Origin: CAYQVW01 sp964421245
GTDB lineage: Bacteria > Margulisbacteria > WOR-1 > XYC2-FULL-46-14
Reading direction: 5' to 3'
DNA: 64,000 nt
Assembly (NCBI GenBank): GCA_964421245.1
Contig: CAYQVW010000001.1
Location: 186,001-250,000 of the forward strand
In this document: positions 15,202 to 22,591 of the stretch, in pieces
How positions within the stretch are numbered: the stretch's first letter is position 1
Layout: every line of letters starts with the position of its first letter
The notes under the pieces: generated by a model
Database searches by the model: none
Seen by the model: only the letters and a program-made list of their open reading frames with translations
What the model was told of the DNA's origin: nothing
Made by a program: the position numbers and the translations under genes

Positions 15202-16995
15202 ATGGGTTTTAGCGGTTCAAAACATCAAATGTGGCTCAGAAAGCCAGTCCCCTTTACTCCTTTTGAAATACCAAAAGGAGATACCTGGTATAAACACTTA
15301 GATGAAGGGGTTGCCGGATATGAATGGGCAACTGAGCGATTAAACTTCTTATCAGAAATGTTTAAGTTTTTTCCTGAAGCTTTGGTTCAAAAGTTTACAA
15401 CTCAGGAACTAACCGATAAAGCCAAGAACAAATCTGGTATATTTGCCGATGATGAAATGGGAATCTATAAAGGAAATACTCCCTGGGATTCAACGCCAGG
15501 AAGGGGATATGAAAAAGATCTTTTTGGAGCCTTGCATTCTCAGCGTTTGGGCAATAAGTTATGGGGGATAGGGGAAGGATCAGGGTTGAAAGAGAGTATC
15601 TCTTATCCAAACGCAGGAGCAACAAACTTAATCAAAAATGGCAATAAGTCTTACAATTATTCTTTAGCCGATGATCCGGCTATTTATGCTAAAAGAGCCT
15701 TTCAGGCTGGCTTTGATACTTCAAGATTAGGAGATTATAGACCATATATAAAGGAAGCACTCTCTTTTCTGGCAGGATCTGGCCAGAGTTATTATGAAAT
15801 AGTAATGTCTGGAATTAACGATACTCAAATTCCCATTATTGGAGGGCAGAAAATTGACTATAACGGGATTAAATGGGGCAATAAATATTCTTATGATAAA
15901 TGGACCAACAAAGATGCATTTAATTTTATTGTTGGAGTGACCCGTTCCAGACGTTTAGTTTTAACTGTAATGGCAGAATTGATTTGTCCAACTTATATGA
16001 TCGCAAATAAGGGGCAAATTGGTCCGGATGATGCTGGAATTATTAAGAATTTTGATAGTTGGAGAGAAGATCCTAAAAGAGGAAAATATTTACATGCCAA
16101 CAACTTAAAAACTTTTGGTATGTTTGTTGGAGGAATGCAACATCATTTAAGAGGTCTTAATGCTGCTCTTACGGGCGGTGTTGGCTATCAAGATGTTATT
16201 GCATCGGGTCCGGATGATTCAACTTACCTTGGTGATTTGGGTTACAACGGAGAGATGAGGGGTGCTAGGGAGACAGTTGCGTTTAAGAGATTTAGGTCTT
16301 TTATTAGAAGCAAAGCAACAAAATATGTAAGTGGATTGTCTGGTTCTAAGCAGGCGAATGCTCAAAAGATTTTAAACGAGGCTTTCTATTTAAAGGATAC
16401 TAGTGGTTCAGAAATACCGCAACCATGGTCATCATATATTTATGGGGAAAAAGAGTCTGATTTTGTTGGATGGGACGTATATTCAACAAAATGGGATTCA
16501 AAAACTACTGCTGCACCTAAAAATGTAAACCCCAATGCAGGTATTTTACATCCAGATTATACAATCAGTCAGATTACAGGATTAAGTCATAGTCAATTGG
16601 TTGGACGGGCTTCTGTTAATGGAAAAAATCTCTACAGAGATAACTGGACTGTGCATGTTGTTGGAACTTTTAGAGAAGCTGAGCAAACATCTAAACAAGC
16701 GATGATTAATACTGTTGCTCAGAACTCGGTTATGGGTCTTGATAGCCAGAGAAAAATGAATAAATATCGGGATGATAAAGCTGATGCAATCGTAAAAGAA
16801 GAGGAAGAAGAACTAGAGAAAGCTTTATCGGCAAGAGCTGCCGCAATGATAAGAGCAAAGAGTAGGGCAGCAGATCTAAAAGCTGGAGCCAGAATGGAAC
16901 AACAGAATAGGGCCTCAGCAAATAAAAATCGAGCAAAAAAACAATATAACAAACCAAAAAAGCAGAACAAGCAGAAAGCTAGGAGGAAATCCTAA
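15202..16995 (+). CDS. Hypothetical protein with a basic C-terminal coiled coil (597 aa)
   Basis: Unrecognised. Residues 1-490 look like a folded domain rich in Trp, Tyr and Gly (for example WGNKYSYDKWTNKDAFNFIVG, and MFVGGMQHHLRGLNAALTGGVGYQD near 310-330). Residues about 510-597 are a long Glu/Ala then Lys/Gln/Asn-rich helix ending in a very basic tail (KKQYNKPKKQNKQKARRKS). There is no signal peptide; hydrophobic stretches are short. The basic tail could bind nucleic acid, acidic polymer or a partner. It is the second-largest cluster protein and a plausible main structural component. The stop overlaps the next start as TAATG. Confidence 0.7.
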   Translation: MGFSGSKHQMWLRKPVPFTPFEIPKGDTWYKHLDEGVAGYEWATERLNFLSEMFKFFPEALVQKFTTQELTDKAKNKSGIFADDEMGIYKGNTPWDSTPGRGYEKDLFGALHSQRLGNKLWGIGEGSGLKESISYPNAGATNLIKNGNKSYNYSLADDPAIYAKRAFQAGFDTSRLGDYRPYIKEALSFLAGSGQSYYEIVMSGINDTQIPIIGGQKIDYNGIKWGNKYSYDKWTNKDAFNFIVGVTRSRRLVLTVMAELICPTYMIANKGQIGPDDAGIIKNFDSWREDPKRGKYLHANNLKTFGMFVGGMQHHLRGLNAALTGGVGYQDVIASGPDDSTYLGDLGYNGEMRGARETVAFKRFRSFIRSKATKYVSGLSGSKQANAQKILNEAFYLKDTSGSEIPQPWSSYIYGEKESDFVGWDVYSTKWDSKTTAAPKNVNPNAGILHPDYTISQITGLSHSQLVGRASVNGKNLYRDNWTVHVVGTFREAEQTSKQAMINTVAQNSVMGLDSQRKMNKYRDDKADAIVKEEEEELEKALSARAAAMIRAKSRAADLKAGARMEQQNRASANKNRAKKQYNKPKKQNKQKARRKS

Positions 16996-17588
16996 TGAGT
17001 GATTTTAATATTGGGGCAGAATTATCTCAAGAAAAGCTCTATGCTGCTGCAAAGATGAAGCAGAAACAGGTAAAACAGCAGGAAGTGGTGAACCATCAGC
17101 AAAACCAGGCTACTGGTTTACAGTGGACAACTCAAGCGGAAGCTGCCAATACTCAAAATGTACAAAGTACAGAACAGACTAACAAAGCAGAAATGCAAAA
17201 CGCAACTAATAAACCAGAAATTATGCCTAATCTAGAAGATGTTGCAACACTTTCAACTACTGTATCTTTAAAACAAAAAAGTGTTCTAGCTCCGGAGCAG
17301 AGAGGGATAATCAATGTATCTAGATTTGGTTTAAATGCAGCAGCACTAGAAGAGAGCTTTAAAGAAATATATAGAAAATCAAAATCTCACAATTTACTTT
17401 TAGAAAGGTTTATGTCAAATGTGAAATTGGCTGGTTTAAACAGCTTACTTGCTCTGGCTGGTATTTCACCATCAAAGATTGAAGAGATGAAGGCCACGGT
17501 TCGCAAAGAAGCATTGGCAGAAATTGAAACAAAATTAAGTCAGGACTGGGCTTATAGTAAAGCCATGGTCGACATTATTTGGGGGTAA
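16995..17588 (+). CDS. Hypothetical protein with Gln-rich N-terminus and helical domain (197 aa)
   Basis: Unrecognised. The first 95 residues are Gln/Asn/Ala/Thr-rich and likely disordered. The C-terminal 100 residues are a compact helical domain containing LLALAGISPSKIEEM then RKEALAEIETKLSQDWA. By eye this resembles a segment of the 527-residue protein at 19073 (MIKLGYSVKDIQ, then IRSEIAAQIKEKYL), so both may carry the same helical module. It has no cysteine or signal peptide. It is coupled to the preceding gene through TAATG. Confidence 0.65.
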   Translation: MSDFNIGAELSQEKLYAAAKMKQKQVKQQEVVNHQQNQATGLQWTTQAEAANTQNVQSTEQTNKAEMQNATNKPEIMPNLEDVATLSTTVSLKQKSVLAPEQRGIINVSRFGLNAAALEESFKEIYRKSKSHNLLLERFMSNVKLAGLNSLLALAGISPSKIEEMKATVRKEALAEIETKLSQDWAYSKAMVDIIWG

Positions 17589-17594
17589 TTAGTT

Positions 17595-18002
17595 ATGGGT
17601 CGAACAAATAGAAAGAAAAAAGCGCAGCTTAGAATTTTGGGAGAAATAAGAAAACAATTAATTCTCCAGGCAGAGCGTTGGGGAAAGAAGGATTATTATA
17701 CTCCATCTAAGTTAGAAGAGATCGAACTTGATCAATGCCATAAGATTAAAGGTGAGCTTTTGTCTGAAAAGGCAAACCTAGAATATGAAATGCATATGTT
17801 AGATTCAGATAAAAAAGAGGTACTAATTAAGCTTGAGAGATTAAACCAGTATTTGAAAAGGGCGGATAGAGTGGTTAATCGTCATGAAAAGAATATTGTA
17901 AGATTTATTGAGAAACTAATAGGGGATAAGAAAGCGATTGATAAGGCTTTAAAGGGGATTGAACCGAAATCATTAATTTCGGTCTTAATTTCGGAGAATT
18001 AA
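17595..18002 (+). CDS. Coiled-coil protein (135 aa)
   Basis: Unrecognised. Almost the whole length is predicted helical hairpin: residues about 8-28, and about 45-118 with heptad Leu/Ile spacing (LLSEKANLEYEMHML, then LIKLERLNQYLKRADRVV). Size and shape match the FliJ/YscO class of secretion-stalk proteins, a resemblance of form only. The last codons contain an A+T-rich hairpin (17963-17983). It ends one base before the glycosyltransferase gene. Confidence 0.65.
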   Translation: MGRTNRKKKAQLRILGEIRKQLILQAERWGKKDYYTPSKLEEIELDQCHKIKGELLSEKANLEYEMHMLDSDKKEVLIKLERLNQYLKRADRVVNRHEKNIVRFIEKLIGDKKAIDKALKGIEPKSLISVLISEN

Positions 18003-18003
18003 A

Positions 18004-19086
18004 ATGAAAATATCAGCATGTATGATAGTTAAAAATGAAGAAGAGATGTTAAAGAAAACATTGCCATCTCTCGCATCGGCTATTGATGAGCTGATAATTG
18101 TTGATACCGGATCAGATGATGATACTGTCAATGTTGCAAAATCATATGGTGCAAAAGTGTCTCACTTTCCATGGTGTGATGATTTTTCTGCTGCTCGCAA
18201 TGTTTCAATTGAGAGAGCAGTTGGTGATTGGATTTTGTGGATTGATGCTGATGAAATTATAAAAGAAGAGGATCTTTTAAAACTTAAGAACTTTTTAAAA
18301 GATACCTCTGCAAATTCATTTCTATTACCGATAAATGAATGTGAAGTCGATACTCTTGATTCTAATTCCTTTTATTTAAGATTAAAGGTTTTTCGTAATA
18401 ATTTGGGCTATCATTTTGAGCGTGCTTTTAACGAACAGGTTTGTGATAAAGAAGGAACTGTTGTTTCTGGCCAGTTTTTAAAGGGTGTTCCTATTTATCA
18501 CTGGGGTTGCCACTTAAAAGAACAGAAGATGAGCGAAAAAATAGGACGAAATTTAAACATATTAAGGCAGCAAATTGCGACTCATCCTAATGATCCTTAT
18601 TACCATTACTTTACAGCTAATAATCATAAAAAATCCCAGAATTATGAAGCGGCAATTTCAGAATATGAAAAGGCAATTGCTAATTTTTCTGATTGTGATG
18701 ATAAAATTGATGCAATTATGCAAAAGGGTTGGTCTTATTTTCATTTAAGAAAAGGGAAGTTAGCTGCTGATGCAGCAAAAGAGGTTCTAAGGCATGACAA
18801 AAACAATGCAGATGCATATAATTTAATAGGAGTATGTTTGGTTGCAACGGGTCAAAATGACAAAGCAATTAGCGTTTTTGAGCACGTAAAAGATTTAGAG
18901 CCAGCAGAGGATTCTGGCGCAAATTTAAAGCAATATAAGTATTTGCCCCATTACTATTTGGGCATTCTTTATGAAAAGGCAGGTAATCTTGATAAAGCCC
19001 TTAAAGAATTCAAGAAAGCTTATTCATTTGAGCAGAGTGAAGAAGTTGTGAGCAAAATCGAGGAGTTAAGCCATGGTCGTAAATAA
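18004..19086 (+). CDS. Family 2 glycosyltransferase with C-terminal TPRs
   Basis: A 360-residue protein and the only cluster member with a recognisable family. Residues 1-95 are a GT-A fold of the SunS-like GT2 group: CMIVKNEEEML, the nucleotide-binding VDTGSDDDT, the FSAARN motif and the metal-binding DADE (about 80-83). From about residue 195 there are TPRs (DPYYHYFTANNHKK, NADAYNLIGVCL, PHYYLGILYEKAGNLDKALKEFKKAY). GT2-TPR enzymes of this type often glycosylate proteins or peptides. Located inside the unknown cluster, it may decorate one of its products, in the way flagellins are glycosylated; this is inference. It has no membrane helix, so it acts in the cytoplasm. Confidence 0.88.
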   Translation: MKISACMIVKNEEEMLKKTLPSLASAIDELIIVDTGSDDDTVNVAKSYGAKVSHFPWCDDFSAARNVSIERAVGDWILWIDADEIIKEEDLLKLKNFLKDTSANSFLLPINECEVDTLDSNSFYLRLKVFRNNLGYHFERAFNEQVCDKEGTVVSGQFLKGVPIYHWGCHLKEQKMSEKIGRNLNILRQQIATHPNDPYYHYFTANNHKKSQNYEAAISEYEKAIANFSDCDDKIDAIMQKGWSYFHLRKGKLAADAAKEVLRHDKNNADAYNLIGVCLVATGQNDKAISVFEHVKDLEPAEDSGANLKQYKYLPHYYLGILYEKAGNLDKALKEFKKAYSFEQSEEVVSKIEELSHGRK

Positions 19087-20656
19087 GGTTGGATTACAAG
19101 AGCAGGCTGAAGTCGGCAATAAGTCGATTCAGGCTGAAATGGATAGGACCTTAAATTATAAGAAAGAGGCAGAGCGTACTACTGCCCGTAATTTAGCAGA
19201 ATCGAATACCGCTGACAATGTTCTAAAAGGACTGCTTTCTGACCTTGCCAAGAAGGTTCTATCGGTTGGAGTAAATATAACAGAGTCTCTAAATAATAAA
19301 GTAGAGCGTCAGTCTAAGGATGAATATGATCTAATGTTTGATGGGAATCGCGAAAGTACCGACGATTCTGTTAAATTAAGTAATAAATATAAAGTTACGA
19401 AAAAACAACAACTAAAGAACAATAATCAAAATAGTCCGAAGTCTGAGGCACAAAAGAAGGCAGGGTCACTAAAAGAATATAGCGCTGCTTATTCACAGTA
19501 CTTAGTTAATGGTGGAAAAAATAAGCAAAAGAGTATAGCGCTTAAAAAACTGCAAAATCAAATGATAAAGCTAGGTTATTCTGTTAAAGATATCCAGTCT
19601 GTAAATAAGAATATTCTAGCAAGTATCCGTTCAGAAATCGCAGCACAAATAAAAGAAAAATATTTGGGTCGTTTGTTGAGTCAAGAAAAGAGTATTGATT
19701 GGGCCGCAAATCATAAAGGATTGAATGATGTTTTGGATTTTGCATTTGTTAACCATAAAACAGGTGGTTGGAATTTTGGTGGAAAGACACTTCAAGGAGC
19801 CTTTGATGAAGTAGCGGCTGATGCTAGGTCTGAGGTAAAGGATTTTGTTCAAGAAGAGATTCAGAGCAAGATGGTTAAAATGCGTTTATTTAAAAATGTT
19901 TCTGATAAAGAACTTAAAAATCTATTAAAGTTGGGTTCTAAGGTTGGATTTGATTCAGATCAATTTTTAAACGATTGGAACATTAAAATGATTGATCTTG
20001 GACTAGTTCCTATTGATACTAAGACTGGGGAGATGAATCCTTCATCTTCTGACCAGGGGAGAAAAGACCATCGCGAGTTTGAGTTTGATATTGATGATCA
20101 AAAAGAGGGATTAATTAACCAGATACGTGCTATTTATATGCAAAGAGCTATTGGTGGTTTAAAAGCAAAGGTTAGAACATTCCTTAAAATGCGCAAATCA
20201 AAGAATGGATTAATTAGACTTGGTGTTAAGCTTGGTGATATTGATTTTGATAGAATTGAAAAAGAAGGGGTAATTGTTGCTCGACAAAAATTGGTAGAAG
20301 TACTACAAGAGGCCTTTGATGAAAGAGCAACCATGTACGATTTACGTGGAACTGCCTATAACTTAATAAAGAAAAAGATCAAGAGTACAAAGAGCAATCT
20401 TCTACGTTTAGGGGTTAGATTAAATAAGTCTGAAATCAATCAAATGATTGAAAAAGCCAATGGAAGAATCTTTGGAGTTGCGAGACTTGAATTGGCAGAG
20501 ACTGAAGCAATGTTGAAAGCGACACATAATCCTAATTATGAAAAGAAACAGGCTATGTTGGTACAATTATTGAAAAGAATTCAGGAGGAATCACCAAAGA
20601 TTTCTCCAGACTTTGATCCAGAAAAGAATTTAAATAAGTGTTTGGCGGCGGCATAG
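19073..20656 (+). CDS. Hypothetical helical repeat protein (527 aa)
   Basis: Unrecognised. It is predominantly helical, with a polar N-terminal third. A short motif recurs: MIKLGYSVKDI (about residue 163), LLKLGSKVGFD (about 282), LIRLGVKLGDIDFDRI (about 379) and LLRLGVRLNKSEINQM (about 443), each followed by a helix with Arg/Glu. The last two copies, about 65 residues apart, are clearly related. The 197-residue protein at 16995 carries a similar motif. There is one cysteine near the C-terminus and no signal peptide or membrane helix. It overlaps the glycosyltransferase gene by 14 bases with GAGGAG upstream. Confidence 0.7.
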   Translation: MVVNKVGLQEQAEVGNKSIQAEMDRTLNYKKEAERTTARNLAESNTADNVLKGLLSDLAKKVLSVGVNITESLNNKVERQSKDEYDLMFDGNRESTDDSVKLSNKYKVTKKQQLKNNNQNSPKSEAQKKAGSLKEYSAAYSQYLVNGGKNKQKSIALKKLQNQMIKLGYSVKDIQSVNKNILASIRSEIAAQIKEKYLGRLLSQEKSIDWAANHKGLNDVLDFAFVNHKTGGWNFGGKTLQGAFDEVAADARSEVKDFVQEEIQSKMVKMRLFKNVSDKELKNLLKLGSKVGFDSDQFLNDWNIKMIDLGLVPIDTKTGEMNPSSSDQGRKDHREFEFDIDDQKEGLINQIRAIYMQRAIGGLKAKVRTFLKMRKSKNGLIRLGVKLGDIDFDRIEKEGVIVARQKLVEVLQEAFDERATMYDLRGTAYNLIKKKIKSTKSNLLRLGVRLNKSEINQMIEKANGRIFGVARLELAETEAMLKATHNPNYEKKQAMLVQLLKRIQEESPKISPDFDPEKNLNKCLAAA

Positions 20657-20665
20657 GAGAGTACA

Positions 20666-20878
20666 ATGTCTAGTGAAATAGGAAATATAGGTAGCCATAG
20701 AATAAAAGAGAAAAACTGGGCTATAAAATTGCAGACCAGTTGGCATAATACCGGAGTATCTAAGCCACATGAATTGAAGCCAGATAAGGCAACAATCTCT
20801 TCAAACAGGTTTCTGAGTGTTTTTAAGGATTTGTTGACTAGTAATCAGGGTAATAAACAATTAGGAGATGTGTTCTAA
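20666..20878 (+). CDS. Small hypothetical protein (70 aa)
   Basis: Unrecognised. It is basic and polar, with no membrane helix and no cysteine. TAGGAGAG precedes the ATG and the stop overlaps the next start as TAATG. It ends in GNKQLGDVF; the 65-residue protein at 13610 also has a QLG near its end, but otherwise I see no similarity. As a small partner directly before a coiled-coil gene it might be a chaperone or adaptor, which is speculative. Confidence 0.6.
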   Translation: MSSEIGNIGSHRIKEKNWAIKLQTSWHNTGVSKPHELKPDKATISSNRFLSVFKDLLTSNQGNKQLGDVF

Positions 20879-21411
20879 TGGTTTTAAGAGCAGAAATAAA
20901 TAAGCAGGCTATAGTGGGGCAGAAGGTGGCAAAGAAGAAGGGGCCAAAGAAGCCGCCAGTTGATCAAAAATACAATTTTGGTTCTTCAAAAACATTAAGT
21001 CTTCAATATGAATCAATTATTAACTCACAAAGCATCTATCTTTCTTTACAAAAAGGACTCCAGATTCTTTCTGATACAATTGATGCAATTCATAATCATT
21101 ATAAGGATTTAGCAAAACTTGATCAGGTAAAAAGTCAGGAAGAAGAAAAGCTGCTCGCCAAAAAGAAAAAAGAGGAATTAAGAGATCTTGTTGTGCAATT
21201 AAGGATGCTAGTTAACAGCGGGGTGTTATCAAAAGCTCAACTTAGCTCAATTTTGGATAGTATAGAATCTGCTGTTGGAACGATTAAGTCTCTGGATGCA
21301 CAAACTATTGCTGAGAATTTAAATGATCTTTCTAAACTGATGAATGAAATTAAACAATTAATCCCAAAAGCTCAGAATCTTTTTGGGCCGCTCATATCAA
21401 TCGAGGTCTAA
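20878..21411 (+). CDS. Coiled-coil protein, last gene of the unknown cluster (177 aa)
   Basis: Unrecognised. The first 40 residues are basic and Lys/Pro-rich (KKKGPKKPPVDQK). Residues about 48-105 and 115-170 form long amphipathic helices with heptad Leu/Ile (LQKGLQILSDTIDAIHNHY; AETIAENLNDLSKLMNEIKQ-like spacing), predicting a helical hairpin. No signal peptide or cysteine. It overlaps the convergent kinase-fold gene by 4 bases, and no intrinsic terminator is visible between them. Confidence 0.65.
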   Translation: MVLRAEINKQAIVGQKVAKKKGPKKPPVDQKYNFGSSKTLSLQYESIINSQSIYLSLQKGLQILSDTIDAIHNHYKDLAKLDQVKSQEEEKLLAKKKKEELRDLVVQLRMLVNSGVLSKAQLSSILDSIESAVGTIKSLDAQTIAENLNDLSKLMNEIKQLIPKAQNLFGPLISIEV

Positions 21412-22361
21412 GAAGCTAGTTTGTTAATATAACTTTCAAAACAATCTTTGTTAGAAGTATTTAAAATAATCTCTAACCATGATTTGCCATATTCAACTTC
21501 TCTTCTTTTTTCTTCTAAGAAGAAATGAGTCTTGTTAATAGAAAAGACAACAAAGAAGAGGTCCAATAGCTTTTTTGAAATATTTAATTTTTTGCAGTAT
21601 TCCTCACTAAATTTCTTATAAGAATCTAAAATCGCATCTTTTGAGTCTATCTTCATTATTCTTAAGCTCACAATGAAGTAATCAAATATATCGAGAATAG
21701 GAAGTCCATCCGATTTTGCATCCTCCCAATCTAGTATTATTGGCTTATTTTCTTTTGTTATAAGAAGATTGTATGGATTGTATTCCTGGTGTGACAAAAC
21801 TTCTGGATATTTTAGTCCCTCAAAGTCATTATTCTTAAAAAACTCATTAATAAATTTTTCAATAACTACAATTTCCCTGGGATAATACTCAATAATTAAT
21901 CGTAATGGTTTTATAATATGTTTTTCAATAAAGTCTTGATCAATGGTTTTTTCTTTTGATTTTGTTTTGTTGTGAAGATCTATTAAGGGAGATATCCCAA
22001 GAGAAAGAAGGCTTTTGTCTTTTTCAAGTAATGAATCGAGCATTTCTCCATCGTAATATTTAATAATCAATGCCGGTGCAGAATATTTAATGATCTCAGG
22101 GACATTTTCTTTGAGAGTCTCAAGCATCTTGGCTTCATTTTTTAATGCTTCGAGGGCGTATTTACCTTCAGTATATCTTGGCAACTTAATTACAAAGAGC
22201 GGATGCCCATCTTTTAAGATTAGAAAATTAAGTAGAGAATGCAAACCGACTTTTCTAAAGGGGAGAATTTTTATCTCTATTGAATTTGGGTCAATCTTTT
22301 GCTCTAGTAATATTTTTTGGATTATTGCTTGGTAGTCGGGGTTTGAGAATATTTTTAACAT
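21408..22361 (-). CDS. Aminoglycoside/choline kinase-fold phosphotransferase
   Basis: A 317-residue member of the APH/choline kinase fold. The catalytic loop SHQEYNPYNLLI has the His, Asp-equivalent position substituted by Gln/Glu, and Asn, and the metal motif follows as ILDWEDAKSDG; the N-lobe Lys is probably in FVIKLPRY. The loop reads HQEYNPYN where most family members have HxDxxxxN, so the catalytic Asp appears to be Glu; activity is therefore less certain. The substrate is unknown and nothing suggests antibiotic resistance. It overlaps the end of rpmB by 7 bases and is probably expressed with it. Confidence 0.75.
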   Translation of the reverse strand: MLKIFSNPDYQAIIQKILLEQKIDPNSIEIKILPFRKVGLHSLLNFLILKDGHPLFVIKLPRYTEGKYALEALKNEAKMLETLKENVPEIIKYSAPALIIKYYDGEMLDSLLEKDKSLLSLGISPLIDLHNKTKSKEKTIDQDFIEKHIIKPLRLIIEYYPREIVVIEKFINEFFKNNDFEGLKYPEVLSHQEYNPYNLLITKENKPIILDWEDAKSDGLPILDIFDYFIVSLRIMKIDSKDAILDSYKKFSEEYCKKLNISKKLLDLFFVVFSINKTHFFLEEKRREVEYGKSWLEIILNTSNKDCFESYINKLAS

Positions 22362-22549
22362 ACTGCTTTAGCAGCTTTACCTTTTTTAAGACATTTAGTG
22401 CAAACATATTCACGAAGTTTTTTGCCTTTTACTATAATTCTAATTTTTTGCAAATTAGGCATAAAACGCCGTTTGGTTTTATTGTTTGCGTGACTTACAT
22501 TGTTACCTGTTGTAGGTCTCTTATTACAGAAAAAACATACTTTTGCCAT
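22355..22549 (-). CDS. rpmB: 50S ribosomal protein L28
   Basis: A 64-residue L28. Recognisable features are the MAKVCFFCNKRPTTGNNVSHANNKTKR start and the conserved RRFMPNLQKIRI. It has two CxxC pairs (CFFC near the N-terminus and CTKC near the C-terminus), the zinc-binding form of L28. I start it at the ATG at 22547-22549; the reading frame continues upstream for 25 codons but that part lacks L28 character. An extended -10 TGTTATATT lies 9 bases before the ATG, so the mRNA is probably leaderless. Confidence 0.95.
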   Translation of the reverse strand: MAKVCFFCNKRPTTGNNVSHANNKTKRRFMPNLQKIRIIVKGKKLREYVCTKCLKKGKAAKAVC

Positions 22550-22558
22550 GATATTAAT

Positions 22559-22567
22559 AATATAACA
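22559..22567 (-). promoter_or_regulatory. Extended -10 promoter of rpmB, leaderless
   Basis: The minus strand reads TGTTATATT followed by 9 bases and the ATG. It sits back to back with the recG promoter at 22575. Confidence 0.6.
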
Positions 22568-22574
22568 CGATTTG

Positions 22575-22583
22575 TGATAAAAT
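22575..22583 (+). promoter_or_regulatory. Extended -10 promoter of recG, leaderless
   Basis: TGATAAAAT (TGn plus TAAAAT), then 8 bases and the ATG at 22592. No Shine-Dalgarno is visible. Confidence 0.58.
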
Positions 22584-22591
22584 TCAATTAA

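Noticed and set aside
17963..17983. GAACC-flanked hairpin at the end of the 135-residue coiled-coil gene as another REP-like element
   Set aside because: It lacks the bulged A and the GGTTC arm, and the loop is CATTA; probably chance or a very degenerate copy.
6255..21411. The cluster as a prophage or phage-tail-like particle
   Set aside because: No terminase, portal, capsid, integrase, lysis or baseplate protein is recognisable. The giant protein's repeats resemble neither a typical tape measure nor a fibre closely enough to call.
6255..21411. The cluster as flagellar genes because of the sigma28-like promoters
   Set aside because: No flagellin, hook, rod or export component is recognised; the promoters alone do not make the products flagellar.
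21408..22361. Aminoglycoside resistance gene
   Set aside because: Only the kinase fold is shared; the catalytic loop is atypical and the context is ribosomal protein and cluster genes. No evidence for antibiotic modification.
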